Shown in pieces: positions 47,798 through 58,811 of a stretch of DNA of 64,000 nt. The stretch is from Solanum dulcamara (Eukaryota; Streptophyta; Magnoliopsida; Solanales; Solanaceae): assembly GCF_947179165.1 (NCBI RefSeq), contig NC_077243.1:4706001-4770000 (forward strand). Reading direction: 5' to 3'. The translations under genes and the position numbers were made by a program. Below the pieces are notes generated by a model. The model had not been told where the DNA came from, made no database searches, and worked only from the letters and a program-made list of their open reading frames with translations. Within the stretch, counting starts at the first letter, position 1. Every line of letters starts with the position of its first letter.

Positions 47798-50700
47798 ATG
47801 GCTTCTTATAACACGTCGAGTGAAAAGGGCGGCGACGTGTTTCACCCAATTCCGGCACGTTCAGTTCGTCGGTCGTTGCACTTGCCCGTAATCGTGCTTG
47901 TATTTACGTTGTTGCTGAATATCAACTATGTTTCGTCATACTCATCAGGATGCTGGGATTTTACTTGCAGCAATTCCACAGATATGGTATGCTTTCTCTC
48001 ATCCTACTTTGATTTCCTAAGCTATTACTATAAGTAAATTGGTTCTGTGTTTATCACTGTGCTGTTAGATGTTACTAGAGAATAATGCAGCAAAGTGTTT
48101 GTTCGTCTTGTTTCGTTTCCGTTGCTGGTCAGCGGTGCGGCTAATGTATAATCAATGCAAAATTAAGCTTGTGCATAACATAAATTAGAAATCCTACTGA
48201 TCCATTACTAATCACTATCATAGTTGAGATTATGAACTTTGGTAAATGGTAAATGAAGAATCTCATCTCCAGCTTGTTATTGAAAAGGTTAAATGCCTTC
48301 TAATTTTCCGAAGTGATTCTTTCTTAATTGGATCCCAGCTTTCTCTTAATTCCTGTCGTGCATTTACATACAAATCTATAGGTAGTTCATCCCCTTCTAA
48401 AAAAAATAGCCAAAATTTTCATTTTTGATCGAATTCCATCTAGTAAGCTTCGAGATCTTACGGATGTTGTTGAGAATACTATCACTAACGAAGTGTCGAC
48501 TGGCTTGCATCCTTCTTCTTGTCATCAAACTATATCCGTTTTCTGAACTATCATTTGTAGAGCAGTTCAGGATTTATGGACTGTGCTGCTTTCTGCCTAA
48601 TTATCTGACCATTAACCAGGAAAGAGGGAAGTTGGGTCCTAAAACCCCCGGTGTATGCTCTGAAAAGGACAAACATCTTCCAGTTTGTGAATGTGGATTC
48701 AAAATGTTGGACTCTTGCTTCTTGAATAAGAACAAGGTACTGTCGTGACAGTTTAATTATTTTGGTTATTCTTCCTGCTCTGAACTAGACTATAAAGGAA
48801 GACTGTATTTGGCTATACTGTTCATTCCTTTCAGATGCTTGAAATTGAAAAGGGAGCAAATGACTTTAACATACCTATAATCAGATCCAACCGAAAGTTG
48901 GTTGCCACTACTGATGGAGGTCTGGATAACCCGTCTTGTTTAGTCTTCAATTCTGCATGGAAGGTCCAACAACTAGAACATGAGCCAAACAAAAAGCTCA
49001 ATTATCCATCACCTGCTGGTATACAAAGACCAAAAAGTGATGAGGATATCGCGTTCATGAGTGTAAGTGCTCCCTGTTATTCCCTTTAAATCTATATATC
49101 AGGACTTCTGTGCTCAAATCTATATTTCCATCTACTCATACACCTATGTTGTCATTTCAGATTCTTGAACTTGGGCAACTTCTCAAGGGAAATTTAATTA
49201 CTTCGGTAGAGCTGACCGGAATTTTCTTGAAGAGACTAAAGAGGTGTTAGAACTAGTGTTTGCTTCCAATTATTTCTTCTTATTGATTATCTAGTCCTCA
49301 TAATGATGCATCTACTGGGAGTGTCACAGGTATGGTCCTGTTCTGGAATCCGTCGTTACAATTACTGAAGATTTAGCATACAAACAAGCAAAAGAGGCCG
49401 ATCAACTGCTTGCTGAAGGCACATATTTGGGTAATAGTCTGCTCAATTCATCCTTACTAACCTCTTTCATGTATTTCATATTTACCGTCATAATTTTGGA
49501 TTTTCTATCAATCAATCAAAATTATGGGAAAGAGACAAATAGGAACTTCATTTTAAATCGCCATAGATGTCATGAACCTTTACAGATGATATAGAAAAAT
49601 AAAATCTGAGCGTAGTAAGTACCATGGAAGAAAATGATAATGTGTTTATCAGCCATATCAAAATTAGACCATCGAAACGTTACACATAATCAGGGAAATC
49701 CTAAATCTTCAGGCCGCAATGTTCTCCAGTTTCTTCAGGCTGATCTCTTCTTGATGCTGTAATGGTTGACCTTACCCTTTAAGCACTTAAGGTTGTTCAT
49801 TTCCCACAGTTGCCTTTTCCAGCCAGAGTAATCTTCCAATGCTTCCTTCGCTTCTCACCTCATGCTCTGAATTAATTTTCCCTGATTTATTTTTAATCTA
49901 GAGAAACTCACTTTAGGATTTTATGGCATAGTTAGCTTCTTGAAACAATATTTCTTGGTACTTTTATTACGAAAAATGTTTTCTCCAATTTTTTGTTTGA
50001 TCACTTTCCGTTGCGTCACTAATAGCCTCATGAGCCTTTTTAACAATATTTTGCTCTCTAGCTTCTCTGTTCTTGCTCAAAGGGATTACAATTATAACAT
50101 CTTCTTTTCTATACAGGTCCTCTTCATGGGATTCCCTATGGTCTGAAGGACATCATAGCAGTACCTAACTATACCACAACATGGGGTTCAACATCTTTCA
50201 AAAACCAAGTTCTTGATATTGAAGCTTGGGTTTATAAGAGGTGTATAACTAATCATGAAATCAGTGGCATATAAGGCCAGATCTAAACACCCATTCTTAT
50301 TGCGCGTGTGTTTATAATAATCTAGATATGGTTGATTCAGGCTGAAATCTGCCGGGGCAGTTCTTGTTGCAAAGTTAGTAACTGGTTCTTTAGCATATGA
50401 TGATATCTGGTTTGGTGGTAGAACGAGAAATCCATGGAACATTGAGGAATATTCTACGGGATCATCAGCAGGGCCTGCTTCTTGCACCTCAGCAGGTATC
50501 TTTGAGCTATTGAGCTATCCCTGATTAATTTCCGATCGAGGCATCCTGTCTTCTACATTTCCAAATATGACAATTCTGCTCGATATCTAATGTCAGTTTG
50601 TACCCCTTTTGGAAGAATGAAATGGGGAAATGATAGTCCTTTACTGGTTTATATCTGCTTAGTAGGCAGAACATATTGTTTTAAGAGAGAGTCTGGTATT

Positions 50701-52323
50701 TCAGGTTTGGTTCCATTTGCAATCGGTTCCGAAACTTGCGGCTCTATTACCTATCCAGCTTCTCGTTGTGGTGTCACGGCACTGCGGCCCACTTTTGGAG
50801 CTGTTGGTCGAACGGGTGTTATGAGCATAGCTGAAAGCTTGGTACTAATATTTCTTCCCCAGTGCAATTCCTTTCCTAACATTAGTTTTGAGTACAATAA
50901 AATAAAAAATCTAACTTTTTGTCAGGATAAATTAGGCCCTTTTTGTAGAAATTCTGTGGATTGTGTGATTGTTCTGGATGCCATTTGGGGAAAGGACCCA
51001 GATGATGTTTCATCCAGAGACATACCCTTTAGAGATCCATTCTCAGTTGATATCACAAAGTTCACTGTTGGATATCTTGAGGATGCTGAGATGGAAGTAA
51101 GTAAATATTTTCCAATATCGGATTGTGGCTGAGTCAATTAGATTCTTTATCTTATTTGAAACAGCCGTCCTACCTTGGTAGGAGTAAGGTCTGCGTACAT
51201 TCTACCCTCCCCAGACCCCATGTTGTGGGATTTCACTGGGTTGTTGTTGTTGTTGTTGTATCTTATTTGATGAATGTCTTCACTGGATTATATTGTGACG
51301 GCGATGACAGGTTGTTCATGTACTTCAATCAAAAGGAGTGAATATGGTCCTGTTTAACCTGAGTTACAGTGTTGATTCTGTCCAAGGTATCCTCAATTTC
51401 ACAATGGATGTTGAGATGCTGGCTCACTTCGACAAATGGCAGCGCTCAAACCTGGATGATGAATATGAAGCCCAAGATCAATGGCCTATTGAACTTCGCC
51501 GAGCACGTGCCATATCTGCCGTTGACTATGTTCAGGTAATTGTCTTGATCTACAGAGTTTCTCTTGGTTTAGATGTTTAAAATTGTACTTTTGATTAATT
51601 ACCATTGGTATAGGGAAAAACTTTAAAAAATTAAATTCTTTCATACATCTCAAAATCTGACTGGCTTAGTTACAGAAGGGAGGTCGTAATCCACTTTTAA
51701 ACAGTTGGTTCAGAATTTACCAACACTAAAATCAATACGTGTATGATACTTCACCAGGCACAAAGAGCTAGAGGTATATTGATTCAGCAAGTAAGAGAAA
51801 GTTTCAAAGTTGATGCATTTATTGGAAATGCAACTGACTGGGAGAAAGTTTGTGTTGGCAACCTTGTGGGTATCCCGGTAGTTATTGTTCCAACAGGATT
51901 CAAAAAGATATCTGATGCACCATCAAATGATACTCGCAGGAGAACAACAATAACTACAGGCATATATGCTCCTCCAGACCATGATCATGTCGTAAGTGGT
52001 TCTTTAGTTATGATCCTCTTTTTAGCGTAGTAGCAATTTGTAAAGGACGTATGTGCTATATTATCTGGTCTTGGATAAATGTATCATCTTTGCTTTATTA
52101 TTGAGTCATGGGATTTCTGGACTTAAACAAGAATTGGATGACTTTGAACTTCTGATTGTGCTGCTTATTCCATGCACTTGTTCACTTTGTTTGTTTCGTA
52201 TATGTCCAGGCCTTAGCTTTAGCAATGGCATATCAATCAGTCACCAATCATCATAAGCAGCGGCCACCAATTGATGACCTTGGGCCAAATGATTCTATTC
52301 CAGAGTCACTAAAATCCCTGTAG
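47798..52323 (+). CDS. Amidase-signature family protein, 12 exons
   Basis: Hydrolyses amide bonds; the physiological substrate cannot be told from sequence. Exons: 47798-47986, 48620-48736, 48835-49062, 49161-49243, 49330-49430, 50117-50240, 50341-50495, 50705-50841, 50926-51096, 51311-51535, 51758-51991, 52210-52323; 625 residues, in frame throughout. The Ser-Ser-Lys triad is visible: Lys in GIPYGLKDIIA, the two Ser regions in YSTGSSAGPAS and GSETCGSITYPAS. The ~215-residue N-terminal part has a hydrophobic segment (LPVIVLVFTLLLNINYVSS) and a Cys-rich stretch (VCECGFKMLDSC), suggesting a secreted or membrane-anchored protein. The N-terminal exons have the least family support. Intron 9 contains a SINE. 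The start is the ATG at 47798; an in-frame non-ATG extension exists upstream. Confidence 0.88.
51160..51258 (+). mobile_element. 5'-truncated SINE with (TTG)n tail
   Basis: 99 bp, ending in GTTGTTGTTG. It contains GTAAGGTCTGCGTACATTCT and TCCCCAGACCCCATG. A perfect 12-bp target duplication TATCTTATTTGA lies at 51148-51159 and 51259-51270. It is inserted in sense orientation in amidase intron 9. Confidence 0.92.
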
Positions 52324-53400
52324 TGGTGTTGAAGGTTGTTTATGCTCATAAGTGCTTGTTATGAACCTCCATGTGCTCGAACCTGGTGTGGTTCAAACCA
52401 ACGTTGTAGCTGTTATAAAACTGAAAAGTATGAATCGCAGTTTTCTGTTTGGGGCATGAGGAAGATAAAATTGTCTACTTCTTCCTCTTTCTCTGTTTTA
52501 TGGTTCTAATTTTGTAAAATTTCTCATTACTTTTGATCTGTAAATGATTGTAACCTTGTATTTAGTGGATTATTTATCCAAGCTTAAGAGTATCACTTCT
52601 ACTGAGAATTTGAAATCAATCTTTTATTTAGTGGATTATTTATCCAAGGGATAAAGTTTATTACAAGGTTGCTTTAGATCTGGGCTAGCTCTATCTTTCT
52701 TTTTCCTTTTTCCTTTTTTGGAGATGAGGTAATCGTAGAAACAATATTTGCGTGTTGGTATCATATCTCTTTTTCCTTTAAACGAATTTTTATTGTTGCT
52801 GCCTTGATGATCGCGATTACCTAATCACGATAGATTTAGTTTTGAACATGTGCTGGAACAACCTGCGTTCAAAACCGTTTGAAGTTGTTATAAATTTGTT
52901 TGAAGTATTGAAAATTGAAATGTCGATGTCTCAGGATGATAAAACTGGACGTATCGTTGTACATTTAACAACAAAACTTTATTCTACTTGCAGCAACACA
53001 TATCGTCACTCTGGTGATAGTGTTATTATCTAGTTTCAAACCGATAGTGGCAATGGAAATTCACAACTCCAACGAACTCAAATGACAAACTATATTCTTT
53101 TTTGTTTTATTACTTCATTTTGAACAAAAATATTTGATCGAGCATATGATTCCCTTTATTTCAACAATAATAATAATAATATGGAACTCGACAAACCAAC
53201 ATATTAGAACGCTCAATTAGCAATTTTTACTCGATCAACTTTGCTCTTCTTCTTCTTAATTTTATGCAAATAAAGATTAAAAAATGCATGTTTTTGTTTA
53301 TGTGTATATATATTTGCCAAATTCTAATTAATATCTAAAAATTTGCCATGGTTTGAAAGGTATATTACATATATATGGTACATTTCTCATAGTCGTTGAC
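52324..53400. other. Amidase 3' UTR and intergenic
   Basis: 3' UTR to about 52600, with a duplicated TTAGTGGATTATTTATCCAA (about 52562 and 52627). No further gene. Confidence 0.6.
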
Positions 53401-53439
53401 TATTGTTGATCCTAAAAATATGCGATATAGTCTATCATA

Positions 53440-55028
53440 TTGTGAAGGAGGAACATATATAAGGTGATGTGACTTCTTCCATTCATATTTGTCTTTTTTC
53501 TCTTTTTTTTGACTATTTTTTTCCTTCATTTAATTATTTATTTTATTTTTAATATCTCAAAAAGGTTTTACATTCAATTACTCAACTTTTTACCTTTCAC
53601 TATAATATATCTTTTTTATCAGATATAATGTGCATTTACACTTCCAGTCTTCATAATTTTTAATTTTAACTTTTTTATATATATTTAATTATATATATAA
53701 AAGTTAGATGTATAAAAGGTAATATGGCACCTCTCTATGGCCTACAAAATTATTTATCACTTTTTCCCTCTCTTTTTTTTTTTTACCATTTTCTCTTTAT
53801 TTATCTATTTATTTTATTTTTAATAGCTCAAAAATTATTCATTCAATCCATCAACTTATTACCTCCCACTATAATAACATTTATTTATTAAATATCTTAA
53901 TATGTATTCATCTATTCTTCCACATTCCACCTTCATAATTCTTAATCAATTTAATTAATGTGTAGTGATAATGTGCTAAAATGTGGGAGATAAGAAGACT
54001 TTTTCTTTCTTTTTTAGATATCTTAATAAGCACTTTGTGTATTCTTTCATCTTCCACCTTCATAATTCTTAATCAATTTTATTAATGTGTAGTAATAATG
54101 TGCTAAAAATTGAGAGATAAAAAGATTTTTTTTTATTTACTTATTTATTTTATTTTTAATATCTTAAAAGGTTTTTACATTCAATTACTCAACTTTTTAT
54201 CTGCTACTATAATATGATAGACCATATTAGATATAATGTGCATTTAGATATTCTTTCACCTCAATCTTCATAATTTTTAATTTAAAAAAAATATTATATA
54301 TATATATATATGACCAATTTTTCCTTCATTTAATTATTTACTTTGTTTTTAATATCTCAAAAAGTCTCTACGCACAATTTCTCAACTTTTAACCACCCAA
54401 TATAATATATCTTCTTTATTATATATAATGTGATACCTCTGTATGATCAACAAAAGTATTTATTTATTTTTTCTTTTTTGACTTTTTCTCTCATTTCTAC
54501 AATTGTTTTATTTTGTAAACTCATCTTCTTAACTCATACATCTTCAATTACAATAATTTACTCTCAATTAATATTAGTAATATTCATAACTCTTAATTAT
54601 TTAATGTAGAGAGTTATGACATCTTAAAATCATACCACTAATTATTATTTTTACTTTTATTTTTCATAGAAAAATATTTCGAACACATTTACGAAAAGTA
54701 CAAAGGTTCAATCTCATTGATATTCTAACAAAAAGTACGCAAGTCGTCAAGACGTACTATCAAATGCCCCTTCAATATAATAGAAATGAAAGAATATTTT
54801 ATTAGAGAATATATTTCAACTTATTAATTATGAATGTATTATCCATCATTAAATAGATGTTAAATTTGATAAATTTTATTATGTATCATCATTTCAAAAT
54901 AATTTTTATAATAATAATTACCCTCAAAAAATAATACAATCGAATAATTTAATAAATATGTAATTAATCATTTTTTAAAAATTTAATACATATTTTAACA
55001 CTCGCGCGAAGCGCACCCACATTTCTAG
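53440..55028 (+). mobile_element. Candidate non-autonomous Helitron
   Basis: The right end carries a Helitron-type 3' terminus: the short GC hairpin CGCGCGAAGCGC at about 55003-55014, then CTAG at 55025-55028 followed by a T. The body (about 53450-54560) is four or more degenerate repeats with TTTATTTTATTTTTAATATC and CATTCAATTACTCAACTTTT. A GGCACCTCTCTATGGCCTAC motif (about 53727) recurs in weaker form. The 5' TC end was not located with confidence, so the left border is approximate. Confidence 0.55.
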
Positions 55029-55029
55029 T

Positions 55030-55864
55030 GGCGTATAAGCATCCTTTTCGGAAGTGACATTTATTTTGGTTGGATAGGCCCATAATAAAGATGAAGATTA
55101 CAGCAAAAAAATAAATAAATGTTAGCGTAAAATTAATATAATTATGATGAATTCATTTGTGTAAATATAATAATAAAGAAATAAAAAATGTTCAATTGAC
55201 TTTTAAAAAGACGTTATTCAGTATTGGGTGGTCATTAATGAGTCGGAAAAAGTTAATTGAATTAAAAATAGACATGAATTCGAAATTAAAATTTTATGAT
55301 TTTGGTTTTAAATATTTTAATAATAAACTCATTTTATTATTAACGTTATGAATTCATATTAATATTTACAATAATTTTAATGATTTTTCGCATATAAATT
55401 TATATTTCTTGTCATAAATATTAATTTCAATAAATCAAATAATACATTGATCTGCCCCGATTAAAGGTGGAGCATTAGTAGGTGATAATAAATTCAACTA
55501 CATTGCCTTTAAAATGGAAGACTTTGACCTATTTGTGGAACCCCACTCCAACCCACTCAACCCACCACCACAAATAAAAATAAAAATGGGACCAAATATT
55601 AGCATAAAATTTCTGTGTAATATTAAAATTTGTAAATTTGACAATTCAAGAACTTCAAGTAATTATAGTACCATAGACATGTCAAACGTTTCAACACAAG
55701 TGGACAAATTAATTGGAGAATCCTGTTTCTTGATTTTCATACACGAATTTAATTGATCGACAATAAAATCATGATGAACTTACTTATACGAAATAAACAT
55801 TAAATAAGTAATAAAACAATAATAACTTGGATAAGAAAATTAAATTGTCCTAAACTCCAATGCA
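55030..55864. other. Intergenic, no gene recognised
   Basis: AT-rich. Short ORFs (for example 55514-55756, 80 codons) without domain or splice support. Confidence 0.5.
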
Positions 55865-55872
55865 GGAAACCA

Positions 55873-55877
<5 letters not shown>

Positions 55878-55912
<35 letters not shown>

Positions 55913-55989
55913 GGAACAGACCTTACACGAGGCTCCCACCTCTCGTGCGCGGCCAGGGGTTGAGCCGCTCACCCCCAAGCTGTATTATA
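55878..55989 (-). mobile_element. Poly(A)-tailed SINE
   Basis: 112 bp with a run of more than 30 T at the left (a poly(A) tail on the minus strand) and a GC-rich body (TCTCGTGCGCGGCCAGGGGT; minus-strand B-box-like GGCTCAACCCC). A perfect 12-bp target duplication GAAACCATGAAA lies at 55866-55877 and 55990-56001. Its tail differs from the (TTG)n SINEs, so it uses another LINE partner. The long T run suggests recent insertion. Confidence 0.85.
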
Positions 55990-56149
55990 GAAACCATGAA
56001 AGTTTAAGAACTTAATATAATGCTTGTGAGAAAATAAAATTTAGATGACATTCAACGAGAAGGTAAGATACTATTTGTAATCACATTTGAAAGAACATGT
56101 AACATAAATTTTGCACTCACAAAGCTCATTAATTGCTTGTTAGCATTGT

Positions 56150-58280
56150 CGGGATCTTGTGTAACGATTTGATCATTCAAATAATATTGATTTGATCCAT
56201 GCGTTATGACGAGTACTGCAGTTTCAAATAACTTTGCTGACTCGTGTCAGGCCTATTATTTTGCCACATGCACCTTTTGACTCAACCACCTATCAAATTT
56301 AGAATTTGTCTTATAAAATAAGACTTATATAATCTTATCAATTACTAATTATATAATATCAAGATTAATAATTAGTACTAGTATAATTTATCCATAATAA
56401 AGAGTTTAATGATAATAATGGAGTCTTGTTTAACAGTTTGATCATTTGAATGCCACTGATCTAATTTATGTCTCGTGTTTTGTTCTGCATCATCAATGCA
56501 ACTTTTACTGACTCACGTCTAACTTGTCGCTTGTGCCACATGAACTTTTTATTCAACCATTCATTAAGTTCGATTTTTATCTCATACAATTTTATCTCTT
56601 ATATAATAATTACTAATTTAAATTATATCATGACTAAGATAAATTATTCATAACAAAGAGCGTAAAAGTAATATCAAAATCTTGTGTAATGGTTTGATCA
56701 TTTAAAGAACATTGATCTAATCTATGTTCGGTACTACATTTCTAATGTAATTTTTGTTGATTAACTTGTCGCTTTTACCACATGCATCTTCTAATTCAAT
56801 CATATATTGACTTCAAATTCCTATACAATCTTATCTCTTGTTCGATAACTATTTATTTAAGTTATATCAGAAATAACAATTAACAATAATAAAAGTTATT
56901 CATAGCAACGAGTGTAATAATAATACCTGAATTTTGTGTAATAATTTGATAATTTGAATAACATTACTCTAATCCATGTCTCGTGTCCAATACCACATTT
57001 TTAATTCATTTTTTGTTGATTCATGTCCGACTGTCGCTTTTGCCACGTGCACCTTCGATTCAACCGCCCATCGAATCTTAATTTTATCTTATACAATCTT
57101 ATCTCTAGTTTGATAATTATTAACTCCAATTATATCAAGGTTAGTAATTAGTAGTTGAACAAGTTAACCATATCTGATAAAGTTATATCACGACGAAGAT
57201 AAATTATTCATAACGAAGAGCGTAAAAGTGATATTAAAATCTTGCGTAATGATTTAATCATTTAAATAACATTGTTCTAATCTATGTTCTAATGTAATTT
57301 TTGTTAGTTAATGTATGACTTGTCGCTTTGGCCACATGCATCTTCTAATTCAATCACATGTCGATTTCAAATTTTATCTTATACAATCTTATCTTTTATT
57401 CGGTAACTACTTTTTAAATATATCAGAATTAATAATTAATAATAAAAAATTATTTATCGCAACGAATGTAACAATAAGACCTAAATTTTGTGTAACCGTT
57501 TGATAATTTGAATAACATTGATTTAATCTATGTCTCGTGTCCGCTGCCATATTTTTAATGCAATATCTGCTGACTCATGTCCGATTGTCGCTTTTTCAAC
57601 GTGTACCTTTTGATTTAACCGCCCATTGAATTCAAATTTTCTCTTATACAATCTTATCTCTTGTATAATATATCAAAATTAATAATTAGTAATTAAATAA
57701 GTTATCCATATCTGATAAAGTTATATCATTACTAAGATAAATTATTCATAACAAAGAGCGTAAAAATGATATTAAAATCTTGTGTAATGATTTGATCATT
57801 TAAATAACATTGATCTAATCTATGTTCGGTACTACATTTCTAATGTAATTTTTGTTGATTAACTTATCGCTTTTACCACATGCATCTTCTAATTCAATCA
57901 CATGTTGACTTCAAACTTTATGCTATACAATCTTATTTCTTGTTCGGCAACTACTTATTTAAGTTATATCAGAATTAATAATTTAAAAAATTATTCATAG
58001 CAACGAGTGTAATAATAATACCTAAATTTTTCTGTAACAGTTTGATTATTTGTATAAAATTGATCTAATTTATGTCTCGTATCTGGTACCACATTATTTT
58101 TGCTGACTCACTTCTAACTATCGCTTTTTCCACATTCACCCTTCTGATTCAACGGCTCGTCGAATCCGAATTTATCCTATACAATCTTATCTCTTTTTCG
58201 ATAATTACTAACTTCATTTATAGCAAGATTAATAATTAATAATTAAATAAGTTATCCATATTTGATAATGTAACAATAAT
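56150..58280. repeat. Tandem array of ~270-bp units with dimer (HOR) structure
   Basis: Eight units begin near 56152, 56420, 56677, 56930, 57237, 57480, 57775 and 58025. Each starts like CTTGTGTAA.GATTTGATCA and continues with CACAT(T/G)..TAATGNAA, GTCGCTTTT.CCACATGCA and ATACAATCTTATCTCTT. From unit 3 on, two monomer types alternate (ATCATTTAAATAACATTG and TAATTTGAATAACATT types), so the period is about 540-560 bp. Confidence 0.88.
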
Positions 58281-58299
58281 ACCGGAATCCTTCATAATA

Positions 58300-58811
58300 A
58301 AAAAATAAAAATGACAAAAATACGCATAATGTCCCTCAAACCTTTTTTTCTACGTGGAAAATAATTTTATAAGCAAACAATTTCTCCTTAAAAATTATAC
58401 AATACATATTTATTTTAATTATTAATTTCAAATAACTAGTTCTGTCTTTAAACCACGGTTAATCAAAGCCCCACATAAAAAATCCTGCTGGAAATTTCAG
58501 GCCCATGGTTTGCTGCTGACATGGCAAAAGTATTGTCTCTAAGTGACATGGCAAGGCTTTATTGGAAGAATAATCTTACGTGGCACTCCATCGTCGTCAT
58601 AACCACGAAAAATCCGCCTTTCTTTATCGGGTCCAAGTACAGTCAGTTGTTTCAACTAACCAAATCAGAAAACTGAGGTGGTAGATCTTAAATTACCGTA
58701 ACAACCATGGCATTTTAGGTAATTTTACCCGAAAAACGAGGTGAATCTTGTTTTCACTTCCCCTTCTATGCCCCCGGTCTCATATAAATCCACTCTACAA
58801 TTAGGACTTTT
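58300..58811 (+). promoter_or_regulatory. TSN promoter region
   Basis: TATA-like CATATAAAT at 58781-58789 after a CT-rich stretch (58755-58770). The transcription start is expected near 58812. Upstream of about 58600 is AT-rich filler with ACGTGGCA near 58579. Confidence 0.5.
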
